A stretch of DNA of 11,251 nucleotides, taken from Thermoplasmata archaeon (GTDB lineage Archaea; Thermoplasmatota; E2; UBA202; JdFR-43). Shown piece after piece: positions 1 to 6,526 of this stretch. Within the stretch, counting starts at the first letter, position 1, and each line of letters starts with the position of its first letter. A program made the translations under genes and the position numbers. Location: NCBI GenBank assembly GCA_021158865.1, contig JAGGSX010000068.1, positions 1-11,251 of the forward strand. Reading direction: 5' to 3'. A model generated the notes under the pieces. The model saw nothing but the letters and a program-made list of their open reading frames with translations, had not been told where the DNA came from and did no database searches.

Positions 1-2
1 CA

Positions 3-2192
3 AAAAAAATTTTTCCTTATGCAGTTTTGGTAGTGCTTTTATTTAGCATTTTTTCTGGCTGTATTAAAAAAGAATATAGAGAAATTATTCTTCCATCAGC
101 AAGTGCTTCTTTCAATGACAATCCTAAATACAAATTTTCTTCATATTATCAGATGAAGGAAATTAAAATACACACAAGCATGGAGCATTACAAATTGCCA
201 TTGAATCTAAGAAATGCGGAAAATATGGATACCGTTGAAAATGAATTTAATCTAACAGAAAAACAAAAAGATTTTTTGAAAGAAAATGGCTTCGTTATTG
301 TAGATTATGGAAAAATTGACGACATTTCTAAAGTATATACCAATATGATTGCTGACAACATACCCATATTTATCACTTCCGATACACTATTGCATTTATA
401 TCATATTCAATTCAATGAAATTTTAAAAGCTATAGAAGAGAGAGAATTTTTCGATAATATTACAGAAATAAGCAGGGCTATGCTTGAAAAATCAAAAGAT
501 GATTATGCCATGTATGACAACAATACCTTAAAAGAAGCTGCAAGAAGAAATGTTGCTTTTTTTGCAGTTGCATTGGCTATTCTCCAAGAGAATATAAAAT
601 TGCCTTCTTATGTTAAAAAAGAAGTGAATGAAGAATTAAAGCATATCTCTGAGCATTCAGGATTTGAAGAAAGTGCAATATTTCATTATATAGAAGATTA
701 CTCACAATATCTGCCTCGCGGTCATTATACACAGTCGGAAAAATTGAAAAGATATTTCAAAGCAATGATGTGGTATGGCAGGATGGCATTTTTGATAAGA
801 GGAAGCGACATAATTTCTGAAAAAGATGCAAAAATAGCAACTTTACAGGCTATTCTGATTTCAATAGATTTAACAAATGTGAGCATTGGAGGAAAAAAAG
901 CGGAAGAAATATGGGAAAGGATTTATTCAATAACATCGTTTTTTGTCGGCGCCGCCGATGACCTGACACCCTATGAATATATAGATAGCATAAGAAAAGT
1001 TTTTGGAAGCAATTTTGATGTGGCTGCCATCATAAATGAAACAAATATTCTGAACTTTAAAGTCCAGCTGGCAAATCTGAGGAGCCCGCAGATATACGGC
1101 GGCACAGGAAATGTTGTAATAAGCCCGCCATTTACAGAAGAAAAATTGAAGAAAGCAATTGATAAAACAAAAGGTATGAGATTCATGGGGCAAAGATTTA
1201 TTCCTGATTCATATATGTTCCAGCAACTTATATTTCCAATGGTTGGCATGTATAATGGAAGCATGGATAAAAAACCATTTACAATGGAAATGACATACGC
1301 AGGAGCTACAAGATGTTTTCCACGTGGCTTGGATGTTATGGCTGTTTTGGGTTCAGATAGAGCAGTCAAAATTTTGGAAGAAGAAGGAGATACATCATAT
1401 AGTGGTGAGAATAAAAGTTATTACAAGCAATTGAATTTTTTGAGAGCAATATTTAATGGAATGAACCTGAGCCAATGGAATCATAACCTATACTTCAGCT
1501 GGCTTTATACATTAAAATCTTTAATTAAAGAATTTAATGAAAGTTATCCATCTTTTATGCAAACTAAAGCATGGAAAGATAAAGAATTGCAAACATCATT
1601 GGCTTCATGGACTGAATTGAGACATGATACAATATTGTATGCAAAGCAGAGCTACACCTATAGAATTTCCATGCCTCCTCTAAAAACAGAAGGATATGTA
1701 GAGCCAGTGCCAGAATTTTATTCAAGAATGGCTGCATTGGTAAATATGACATTGAATGGATTGAAAAGTTTCAATGCAATAAATGAAAGTGAAGAAAATC
1801 GTTTAATTAAACTTGAAAAAATTTTACAAAATCTTTTGAATATTTCAATAAATGAACTTGAAGGAAAAGAAATAGATGGTGCATTCTTCAATAGTTTTGT
1901 TGATGAATTGAATGAAACGATGAGAGGACTAAACAAAGAAGCAAAGAAAACAACCATGGTTGCTGATGTTCATACTGACACAAATACAAACAAATGTCTT
2001 GAGGAAGGGGTTGGCTACATTGATTTAATTTTAGTTGCTTATGGCAACAAAAAAATCTCAATTGCGGGAGGGGCTGTTTTAAGTTATTATGAATTTAAAC
2101 AGCCAATAAACAATCGTCTCACAGATGAAGAATGGGAGAAAATGATTGATGAAATGAAAATGGCTCCATGGCAGGAAGAAATTCATCCATAA
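3..2192 (+). CDS. DUF3160-family putative lipoprotein (5' partial)
   Basis: Recognised as the DUF3160 family, whose molecular function is unknown. Family-like stretches are visible: an early FITSDTLLHLYH motif (about residues 120-135) and a C-terminal block with VADVHTDTNTNK, EEGVGYID and GAVLSYYEF, followed by RLTDEEWEKM. The first start codon in the window is TTG at 27, but the frame is open to the left edge and reads KKIFPYAVLVVLLFSIFSGC from position 3. That is a charged n-region, a hydrophobic core and a lipobox-like FSGC, so the real start is almost certainly just outside the window and the TTG is not the start. The mature protein would be anchored outside the membrane through the cysteine. 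Many N-X-S/T sequons fit an exported protein. The frame stops at 2190-2192, but coding-like sequence continues in shifted frames to 2474 (separate entry), so the stop may be premature. Family assignment is firm; function is not known. Confidence 0.85.
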   Translation, partial: KKIFPYAVLVVLLFSIFSGCIKKEYREIILPSASASFNDNPKYKFSSYYQMKEIKIHTSMEHYKLPLNLRNAENMDTVENEFNLTEKQKDFLKENGFVIVDYGKIDDISKVYTNMIADNIPIFITSDTLLHLYHIQFNEILKAIEEREFFDNITEISRAMLEKSKDDYAMYDNNTLKEAARRNVAFFAVALAILQENIKLPSYVKKEVNEELKHISEHSGFEESAIFHYIEDYSQYLPRGHYTQSEKLKRYFKAMMWYGRMAFLIRGSDIISEKDAKIATLQAILISIDLTNVSIGGKKAEEIWERIYSITSFFVGAADDLTPYEYIDSIRKVFGSNFDVAAIINETNILNFKVQLANLRSPQIYGGTGNVVISPPFTEEKLKKAIDKTKGMRFMGQRFIPDSYMFQQLIFPMVGMYNGSMDKKPFTMEMTYAGATRCFPRGLDVMAVLGSDRAVKILEEEGDTSYSGENKSYYKQLNFLRAIFNGMNLSQWNHNLYFSWLYTLKSLIKEFNESYPSFMQTKAWKDKELQTSLASWTELRHDTILYAKQSYTYRISMPPLKTEGYVEPVPEFYSRMAALVNMTLNGLKSFNAINESEENRLIKLEKILQNLLNISINELEGKEIDGAFFNSFVDELNETMRGLNKEAKKTTMVADVHTDTNTNKCLEEGVGYIDLILVAYGNKKISIAGGAVLSYYEFKQPINNRLTDEEWEKMIDEMKMAPWQEEIHP

Positions 2193-2474
2193 ACATATTT
2201 CTAATTTTCCAGATTGTGAGAGTGCTAAAATTATTTTGCATTATCCAGATGGTAATGTAACAGTATGTAGAAAAATTCTTCAAATTCAAAAACCAGATAA
2301 AATGATTTTTATGATAAATCCTCCATTTTAAATGCAGTAAAAATAATAGAGGAGAATGAAGAATTGAAAAATTTCTTTTCATATTTGAAATCAACAACAA
2401 ATTTTGAGGAAGTGGCAGAAATAAATGAAATAAGGGTTATAGAGATAATACCAGAGGATGCTTCAATTCCATAA
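2176..2474 (+). pseudogene. Frameshifted continuation of the DUF3160 gene or remnant of a following gene
   Basis: After the DUF3160 stop there is no intact gene, but the sequence keeps a protein-like pattern in two abutting frames. One frame is open from 2158 to 2331 and reads FIHKHISNFPDCESAKIILH and then GNVTVCRKILQIQKPDK before its stop. The original DUF3160 frame is open again from 2301 and reads DFYDKSSILNAVKIIEEN, ELKNFFSYLK and onwards to a TAA at 2472-2474. Removing one A in the run at 2179-2181 and adding one A in the run at 2299-2302 would join DUF3160 to this segment as one frame, about 94 residues longer. The two changes have opposite sign and both fall in short A runs, as expected for slippage mutations or sequencing/assembly indels. 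I do not recognise a domain in the extra segment. It could instead be a decayed separate gene. Confidence 0.45.
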
Positions 2475-2497
2475 ATAAAATAAGAAAAAGCAAAGGA
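2474..2497 (-). terminator. T-rich possible terminator after the RNase HII gene
   Basis: Read on the minus strand, the bases about 55-75 nt past the RNase HII stop are T-rich (GCTTTTTCTTATTTTATTT). Archaeal RNA polymerase commonly terminates at such tracts without a hairpin. This is inferred from composition alone, and the neighbouring sequence is AT-rich throughout. Confidence 0.3.
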
Positions 2498-2549
2498 GCG
2501 AAAGGTGTTGTATCCTGCTAAGATAAATTATCAGTGTAAGTAAATTTTA

Positions 2550-3209
2550 TCAATAATCTTTCAGCTTCTTTTGTTTCATTTCATTTTTTATATTTTGTAT
2601 GGTTCTCCATGAATGCCTTGTATGAGGAGGCAGCTCACCATATTTTTTCAGCCATGATTTTATGAAATTTATTGTTCTTTTATCGCTGGGATATCCACTT
2701 CCAACTGGAGCATTGAGCTTACTTTCCAAAATTTTTGCTATGCCTTTTAATTGTCTGTCTCTCTCAACCTTAGCAATGATTGAAGCCGCAGAAACAATTG
2801 CATATCTATCATCTGCTTCATGCTCACATATTATATTGCAATCAAATTTTATTCTTGCTTCAACCATTTTTTTAAATTCATTTTCATTTGCACTTGCTGC
2901 ATCCAAATAATAAACGTTTGCCATTTTTTTATTTGCAATTTTAGCGAAAACATTTGCCTCCAGTTCATTCAGTGTCATTTCTTGCCTCAGGGTATCAATA
3001 TCCTCCGCCTTAACAATTATCATTTCATAATAAAAATTCTTCCTTATATATTCAGCCAGCCTCTCTCTTTTCAACCTTGAAACTTTCTTTGAATCTTTGA
3101 TGCCCACCTGAATCAGATTTTTCTCTTCCCCCTCGTTTGCCCAAACTCCAGCGACAACCATTGGCCCTATTACAGGACCACGCCCAGCTTCATCTATTCC
3201 GCAAATCAT
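2550..3209 (-). CDS. rnhB: Ribonuclease HII
   Basis: A 219-residue protein of normal archaeal RNase HII length. The enzyme nicks DNA 5' of embedded ribonucleotides, starting ribonucleotide excision repair, and helps remove RNA primers. The diagnostic DEAGRG motif is at residues 6-11, giving catalytic D6 and E7 and the GRG substrate-sensing loop. D103 (YYLDAAS) and D133 (HEADDRY) supply the other two metal-binding acids. The SAASIIAKVERD helix follows, and the conserved tyrosine of GSGYPSD is at 173. The ATG overlaps the stop of the upstream EndoQ gene by ATGA (3206-3209), so the two are co-transcribed and probably translationally coupled. No PCNA-binding QxxLxxFF tail is evident; the protein ends in a lysine-rich stretch. 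Confidence 0.97.
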   Translation of the reverse strand: MICGIDEAGRGPVIGPMVVAGVWANEGEEKNLIQVGIKDSKKVSRLKRERLAEYIRKNFYYEMIIVKAEDIDTLRQEMTLNELEANVFAKIANKKMANVYYLDAASANENEFKKMVEARIKFDCNIICEHEADDRYAIVSAASIIAKVERDRQLKGIAKILESKLNAPVGSGYPSDKRTINFIKSWLKKYGELPPHTRHSWRTIQNIKNEMKQKKLKDY

Positions 3210-4336
3210 TTTATCACAATCTCGCCATATCGCCCGCCGCCCCCTGGCATAATGCTTATGTTTCCATCTCTGAATGATTTTATAGCATTGGCAATTGCGG
3301 GTGGTGTAACCTTTTTAATTTTTTCTATATCAATATCGAGTAAAATTTCTATTTCGCTACCAATTTTAACCAATTCCATCCATCTTTTTTTTGCTATTCC
3401 TCCAAAGTTATTGACATGCAATGCCTTACTTATTATCTCCCCCAATGGAATTAAATGAATATATGGTGGTCTATGGCTTGGATGAAATGGTTTATCAAAA
3501 TCTGCGAGTTCATCCACTCTATCTTTAACTCCTTTTTTAATTGTTCCCCCACAATAGCAACGCCATTTCATTTTCCTTGCTTCTTCAATGCTATATTGCC
3601 TGTAACAGGAAGAGCATGCTGTTCTATTATACTTTCCTTTTTCTGGAGGAAAACCAACATTTAGGACTATACCATTATTTAAAGATTTTTTTATTTCATC
3701 CCATGTAATTTCATTTAGTTTAAGCCTGTTGAATTCTCTTCCCAAGCGGATAGGAGAATAAGAATGAGCATCTGAATTTGTCAAAAATGGAATGTTGTGC
3801 AATTCCTTTATTCTATCTGCATAATCGCTGTCTGCACTCAATCCAAGTTCAATAAAATCTGGTTTTCCATCATAATAGCCATGCAATGAATCAAAATATG
3901 CGTATAGAGAAGTCCATGGAGTGAAGGCATGGGCGGCGCCAATCAATGCATTTGATTCTCTCGCAAAATGTAAAATTTCCTTTCCATCAAGAATTATTTT
4001 TGGTCTCCCTTCTTCATTTATATCTGGTGAATATTTTTCAACCTTTTCCTTAAAATCATTTGCAGAATAAAAATCTGGAAAAAGAAGAAGATGATGAACC
4101 CTGTTTTTATCTTCAATTTCAGCACTTAGAATAAAATTTATGCCATTTATTTCTATAACTCCATCTTTTTCATATTTTTTGATTTCATTCTGCCATGCTG
4201 GATGTAAGCAATCGCCAGTGCCTACTAAATGCAAACCTTTCTTTTTTGCTCCATCTGCTATACTTTTTAAATCTATTTTATCTGATGTTCCTCCCGAAAA
4301 AGGAGAATGTATGTGGAAGTCAGCATTTACGAGCAT
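3206..4336 (-). CDS. Endonuclease Q family protein (PHP domain plus zinc finger)
   Basis: Closely resembles archaeal endonuclease Q as I remember the Pyrococcus protein. That enzyme cuts 5' of uracil, hypoxanthine, xanthine and abasic sites in DNA. The N-terminal PHP metal centre is complete: HIH at residues 8-10, VGTGD at 38-42, E73 and E75, RVHH at 79-82, AHAFTPWTS at 135-143 and NSDAH at 187-191. A zinc finger follows with C241, C244, C260 and C262, then the IKKGVKDR, HRPPYIHL and MPGGGGRYGEI blocks of the family. The start is ATG at 4336, which puts MLVNADFHIH at the N-terminus. The frame is open 63 codons further upstream, but that part has no family resemblance and would overlap the divergent gene. 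No Shine-Dalgarno sequence is seen and a TATA-like element lies about 22 bases upstream, suggesting a leaderless message. The 376-residue protein stops right after the GGGG block, so the C-terminal tail that carries the PCNA-binding motif in Thermococcales EndoQ is missing. Confidence 0.93.
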   Translation of the reverse strand: MLVNADFHIHSPFSGGTSDKIDLKSIADGAKKKGLHLVGTGDCLHPAWQNEIKKYEKDGVIEINGINFILSAEIEDKNRVHHLLLFPDFYSANDFKEKVEKYSPDINEEGRPKIILDGKEILHFARESNALIGAAHAFTPWTSLYAYFDSLHGYYDGKPDFIELGLSADSDYADRIKELHNIPFLTNSDAHSYSPIRLGREFNRLKLNEITWDEIKKSLNNGIVLNVGFPPEKGKYNRTACSSCYRQYSIEEARKMKWRCYCGGTIKKGVKDRVDELADFDKPFHPSHRPPYIHLIPLGEIISKALHVNNFGGIAKKRWMELVKIGSEIEILLDIDIEKIKKVTPPAIANAIKSFRDGNISIMPGGGGRYGEIVIK

Positions 4337-4367
4337 AGTAAAAAGGTTTTTATAATATAAAAAAATA
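4337..4367. promoter_or_regulatory. Divergent promoter region between EndoQ and the surface protein gene
   Basis: Only 31 bases separate the two ATG codons. They contain an almost palindromic AT-only core (TTTTATAATATAAAA, about 4348-4362). On the minus strand this reads TTTATATTATAAAA, with the TATA-like centre about 22 bases from the EndoQ ATG, a workable spacing for a leaderless transcript. On the plus strand the same core is only about 13 bases from the surface protein ATG, which is too close for a standard archaeal promoter, so that gene may use a TATA element inside the EndoQ start region. Placement is inferred from sequence pattern. Confidence 0.45.
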
Positions 4368-5054
4368 ATGGGCAGGAAAAAATTGGCAGTATTTACGGCC
4401 TTGCCGATATTCTTGCCATTAGCAATGGCGGCAAACTTTGAATTCCATATAAATGATGCGAGAGGAGATGTTGGCAATGCAGATATTGACATAATACAGG
4501 CGGGGAGCAATATAAAAGGAAGCAATCTTGTTTTTTATATGAAAGTTGTTGGAAATATAAATAGTGCATATAGCTACACATTTGGGTTGAATGATGGAAG
4601 CAATGATGTTGGTGCTACATATACAAGTGGAATTCCATACTATGTCGGAATATCTTCTGGAGGACAGCCTGCATATAATATAAGTGGAAATGAGCTCACA
4701 ATGGATGTGCCTTATAGCGCCATATCTCAGCTAAATGCAGATACAACCACTTTTAAAGTGATAGCAGCTGATGTAACAACACATACAGTGGATTATGCTG
4801 TATATACCAGTGGCAATGGTGGAAATGATAGAAACGAAAATAATACAAATAATGCCAATGACCCAACAAAGGGCGAAGTCACTGATAAAAGCATAGATGT
4901 TTCAATAACAGATGCCAGTTATACAGTAAGTAAAGAAAATGCAAATTCTATTAGTGGAAGTGTCATGGTTAAAGGAACAACAAATGGCGTAGACCATGTT
5001 TCACTCTGCTTTGTCGTCTACTATAAAAATGGAACCTACGATTATGGAAGTTGA
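4368..5054 (+). CDS. Exported surface protein, N-terminal part ending at an in-frame TGA
   Basis: The 228-residue reading frame starts with a clear signal peptide: MGRKK, a hydrophobic core, and a likely cut after AMA at residue 21. The mature part begins with an FHINDARGDVGNADIDI stretch and a beta-rich region to about residue 140 (NLVFYMKVVGNI and similar). This resembles DOMON/carbohydrate-binding-like beta sandwiches of secreted archaeal proteins, but I do not recognise a named family. An Asn-rich linker (about 148-165) precedes a second beta-rich domain. Several N-X-S/T sequons suggest glycosylation. The frame stops at TGA 5052-5054 (codon 229) after DYGS, in the middle of the second domain. 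The same frame continues open for 129 more codons to a C-terminal membrane anchor (next entry), so this is most likely the front part of a 358-residue surface protein with a nonsense change. Function is unknown. Confidence 0.75.
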   Translation: MGRKKLAVFTALPIFLPLAMAANFEFHINDARGDVGNADIDIIQAGSNIKGSNLVFYMKVVGNINSAYSYTFGLNDGSNDVGATYTSGIPYYVGISSGGQPAYNISGNELTMDVPYSAISQLNADTTTFKVIAADVTTHTVDYAVYTSGNGGNDRNENNTNNANDPTKGEVTDKSIDVSITDASYTVSKENANSISGSVMVKGTTNGVDHVSLCFVVYYKNGTYDYGS

Positions 5055-5444
5055 GTAGTTGGTCCATCAGAATTTCACCAGAGTTTTGGAGGATATTCAA
5101 TCAATGAATTTTTCAATTTTACGGAAGGCAATTGGAATAAATGGGAATTTAACATAAGTGAAACATATCCAATGTCTAACTATAACTGGGTTTATGATAT
5201 ATTCAAAGGCGAAAGCAAGGTGAGCAAAGTTGTTATATATGCAAGAGCATTTAAAGATGCACAGGAAACAAAATGGAATCAATGCCATTATGATACAATT
5301 CCATCATTTTCAACAAAGGGTATTTCATACAAAACAGCAAGTGAACAAGAAGGCAAAGGGAATAGCAAGACGCTAGGCTTTGAATTTGTTTTGGCTGCTA
5401 TTGCAATTGGAACATTGTTAATAATAGAAAAGAGGAGAAAGTAA
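5055..5444 (+). pseudogene. C-terminal continuation of the surface protein with PGF-CTERM-like anchor
   Basis: In the same frame as the preceding gene, directly after its TGA, the sequence reads VVGPSEFHQSFGGYSINEFF and continues without a stop to TAA 5442-5444. The last 23 residues (LGFEFVLAAI, then AIGTLLII and EKRRK) are a short LGF motif, one hydrophobic helix and a basic tail. This is the layout of the archaeal PGF-CTERM sorting signal, with Leu in place of Pro. Sequons NFT and NIS occur here too. The only two cysteines of the joined protein lie either side of the stop (C214 and the one in WNQCHY) and could form a disulfide. The ATG at 5172 has no visible ribosome-binding site or signal peptide and cuts into the domain, so I do not treat it as a separate gene start. 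A TGG to TGA change is the simplest explanation. Confidence 0.65.
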
Positions 5445-5446
5445 CC

Positions 5447-6526
5447 CTATCCTTTTATTTTTTCTATTTGTTTTTCCATTGCATCAATTGCATTTTTTAA
5501 TGCCTGCCTGAATCCATAGCCTTCATTTGCAGCCACAAAAATTCCTTTTGGAGATGACAAACGAAGTTTGCAGTATATTAATGGTAGTCCATGCTTAATT
5601 TCTTTATGTTTTTTTAAATATGCATAAAGATAGCCATTTTCAAGAAAGTTTTCATATTTTCTAATGAAATTTTTTAATTGTTGTTTTCCTTCTTTGCTAT
5701 CAAATTCTTCTATCTTATCTATTTCACCGCAAAACTGGATGAACACCTTTTCCTCTTTTCCATAACTTGCTATCGGTTCAAGCAAATCTTTCTTTGTTAC
5801 AATGCCAATAAGCTTATCATCTTTACCGATGAGCATCCCTCCTATATTTCTGCTCATCATTTCTTTTATTACATCTTTTATTTTCGCCTCTGGCGGCATC
5901 ATAAATGGCTGGCTTGTCATTATGCCCTTAACCGGTATCTTCAGGTATCTTTTCTTTTCTGCTATGAATTCTCCATATTCTGGCTTATCCTCAGGATGTA
6001 TAACTTTTTCTATCAAGTCCTTAATCGTAATTATTCCTACAACTTTGTCATCTTTTACAACAGGAATCCTTGATATGTTATTCTCCCTGAAAATTTTTAT
6101 TACCCTTCCTATATTATCATCTGGAGATATTTTCGCAACATCTTTTGAAATGAAGTTTTTTACGCTTAATTCTCCAAATTCTTTTTCAATGATTTTTATA
6201 AGCAAATCATCGCAATTAACCACTCCAATTATCTTGTTATCTTTGATTACAGGTAAATGAAATATATCGCTTTCAAGCATCAAACGGGCAATTTCTTCTA
6301 TTGGCTCATTTATATCAACTTTTGGGGCATGTCTTATAAAATTTTTGACTTTTGCTTTTGGAGGCAACTTTGCTCTTGCCAATTCTTTTTCTATCAGCAT
6401 TCCTTCATATTTTCCATCTTTTGTAACAACTATTGCATCATCTTTCTCAAATAAAGAAATAGCTCTTGAAATTGGCTCATCTGCATCTATGAATGTTGCA
6501 TTTTTTACAAAATCTTTTGCCTTCAT
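5447..6526 (-). CDS. Four-CBS protein with a C-terminal HPF-like domain
   Basis: A 359-residue soluble protein. Four CBS motifs are visible in order: about 1-58 (degenerate), 60-118 (LPVIKDNKIIGVVNCDDLL), 122-178 (IPVVKDDKVVGIITIKDLI) and 196-254 (MLIGKDDKLIGIVTKKDLL). Paired CBS motifs usually form Bateman modules that bind adenine nucleotides or related ligands and control an attached domain. The attached part, about 260-359, has features like the ribosome hibernation/sigma-54 modulation (HPF/YfiA) fold: YAYLKKHKEIKHG, a strand around YCKLRLSSPKG, then VAANEGYGFRQALKNAIDAM and EKQIEKIKG, resembling the final helix of HPF proteins. That link is my inference from pattern. The ATG overlaps the cdc48 stop (ATGA, 6523-6526), so it is the last gene of the hsp20-cdc48 unit. 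Its TAG ends 2 bases from the stop of the convergent surface protein gene. CBS assignment is firm; the HPF link is moderate. Confidence 0.9.
   Translation of the reverse strand: MKAKDFVKNATFIDADEPISRAISLFEKDDAIVVTKDGKYEGMLIEKELARAKLPPKAKVKNFIRHAPKVDINEPIEEIARLMLESDIFHLPVIKDNKIIGVVNCDDLLIKIIEKEFGELSVKNFISKDVAKISPDDNIGRVIKIFRENNISRIPVVKDDKVVGIITIKDLIEKVIHPEDKPEYGEFIAEKKRYLKIPVKGIMTSQPFMMPPEAKIKDVIKEMMSRNIGGMLIGKDDKLIGIVTKKDLLEPIASYGKEEKVFIQFCGEIDKIEEFDSKEGKQQLKNFIRKYENFLENGYLYAYLKKHKEIKHGLPLIYCKLRLSSPKGIFVAANEGYGFRQALKNAIDAMEKQIEKIKG
5451..5476 (+). terminator. T-rich possible terminator of the surface protein gene
   Basis: Just past the TAA at 5442-5444 the plus strand reads CCTTTTATTTTTTCTATTTG followed by TTTTT, a typical archaeal T-tract termination context. 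It lies inside the 3' end of the convergent CBS gene, where it encodes the lysine-rich C-terminus on the other strand, so the composition may have a double cause. Confidence 0.4.

Noticed and set aside
2505..2520. Similarity of GTGTTGTATCCTG to part of the oxidoreductase gene near 9940
   Set aside because: A match of about a dozen bases is expected by chance in a window this size, and the flanks do not align in any frame.
4337..4525. N-terminal extension of EndoQ to ATG 4525
   Set aside because: It would cross the promoter and the signal peptide region of the divergent gene, and family members start directly before the HIH motif.
5052..5054. TGA read as selenocysteine or as a reassigned sense codon
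   Set aside because: TGA ends four other genes here at sensible places, tryptophan is written TGG throughout, and no SECIS-like hairpin or selenoprotein family is evident.
5172..5444. A separate 90-residue gene starting at ATG 5172
   Set aside because: There is no ribosome-binding site or signal peptide, and coding-like sequence in the same frame extends upstream to the TGA; it is better seen as the tail of the surface protein.
5802..6260. A 152-codon open frame on the plus strand opposite the CBS gene
   Set aside because: The hydrophobic composition is the antisense image of CBS motifs, and there is no start signal.
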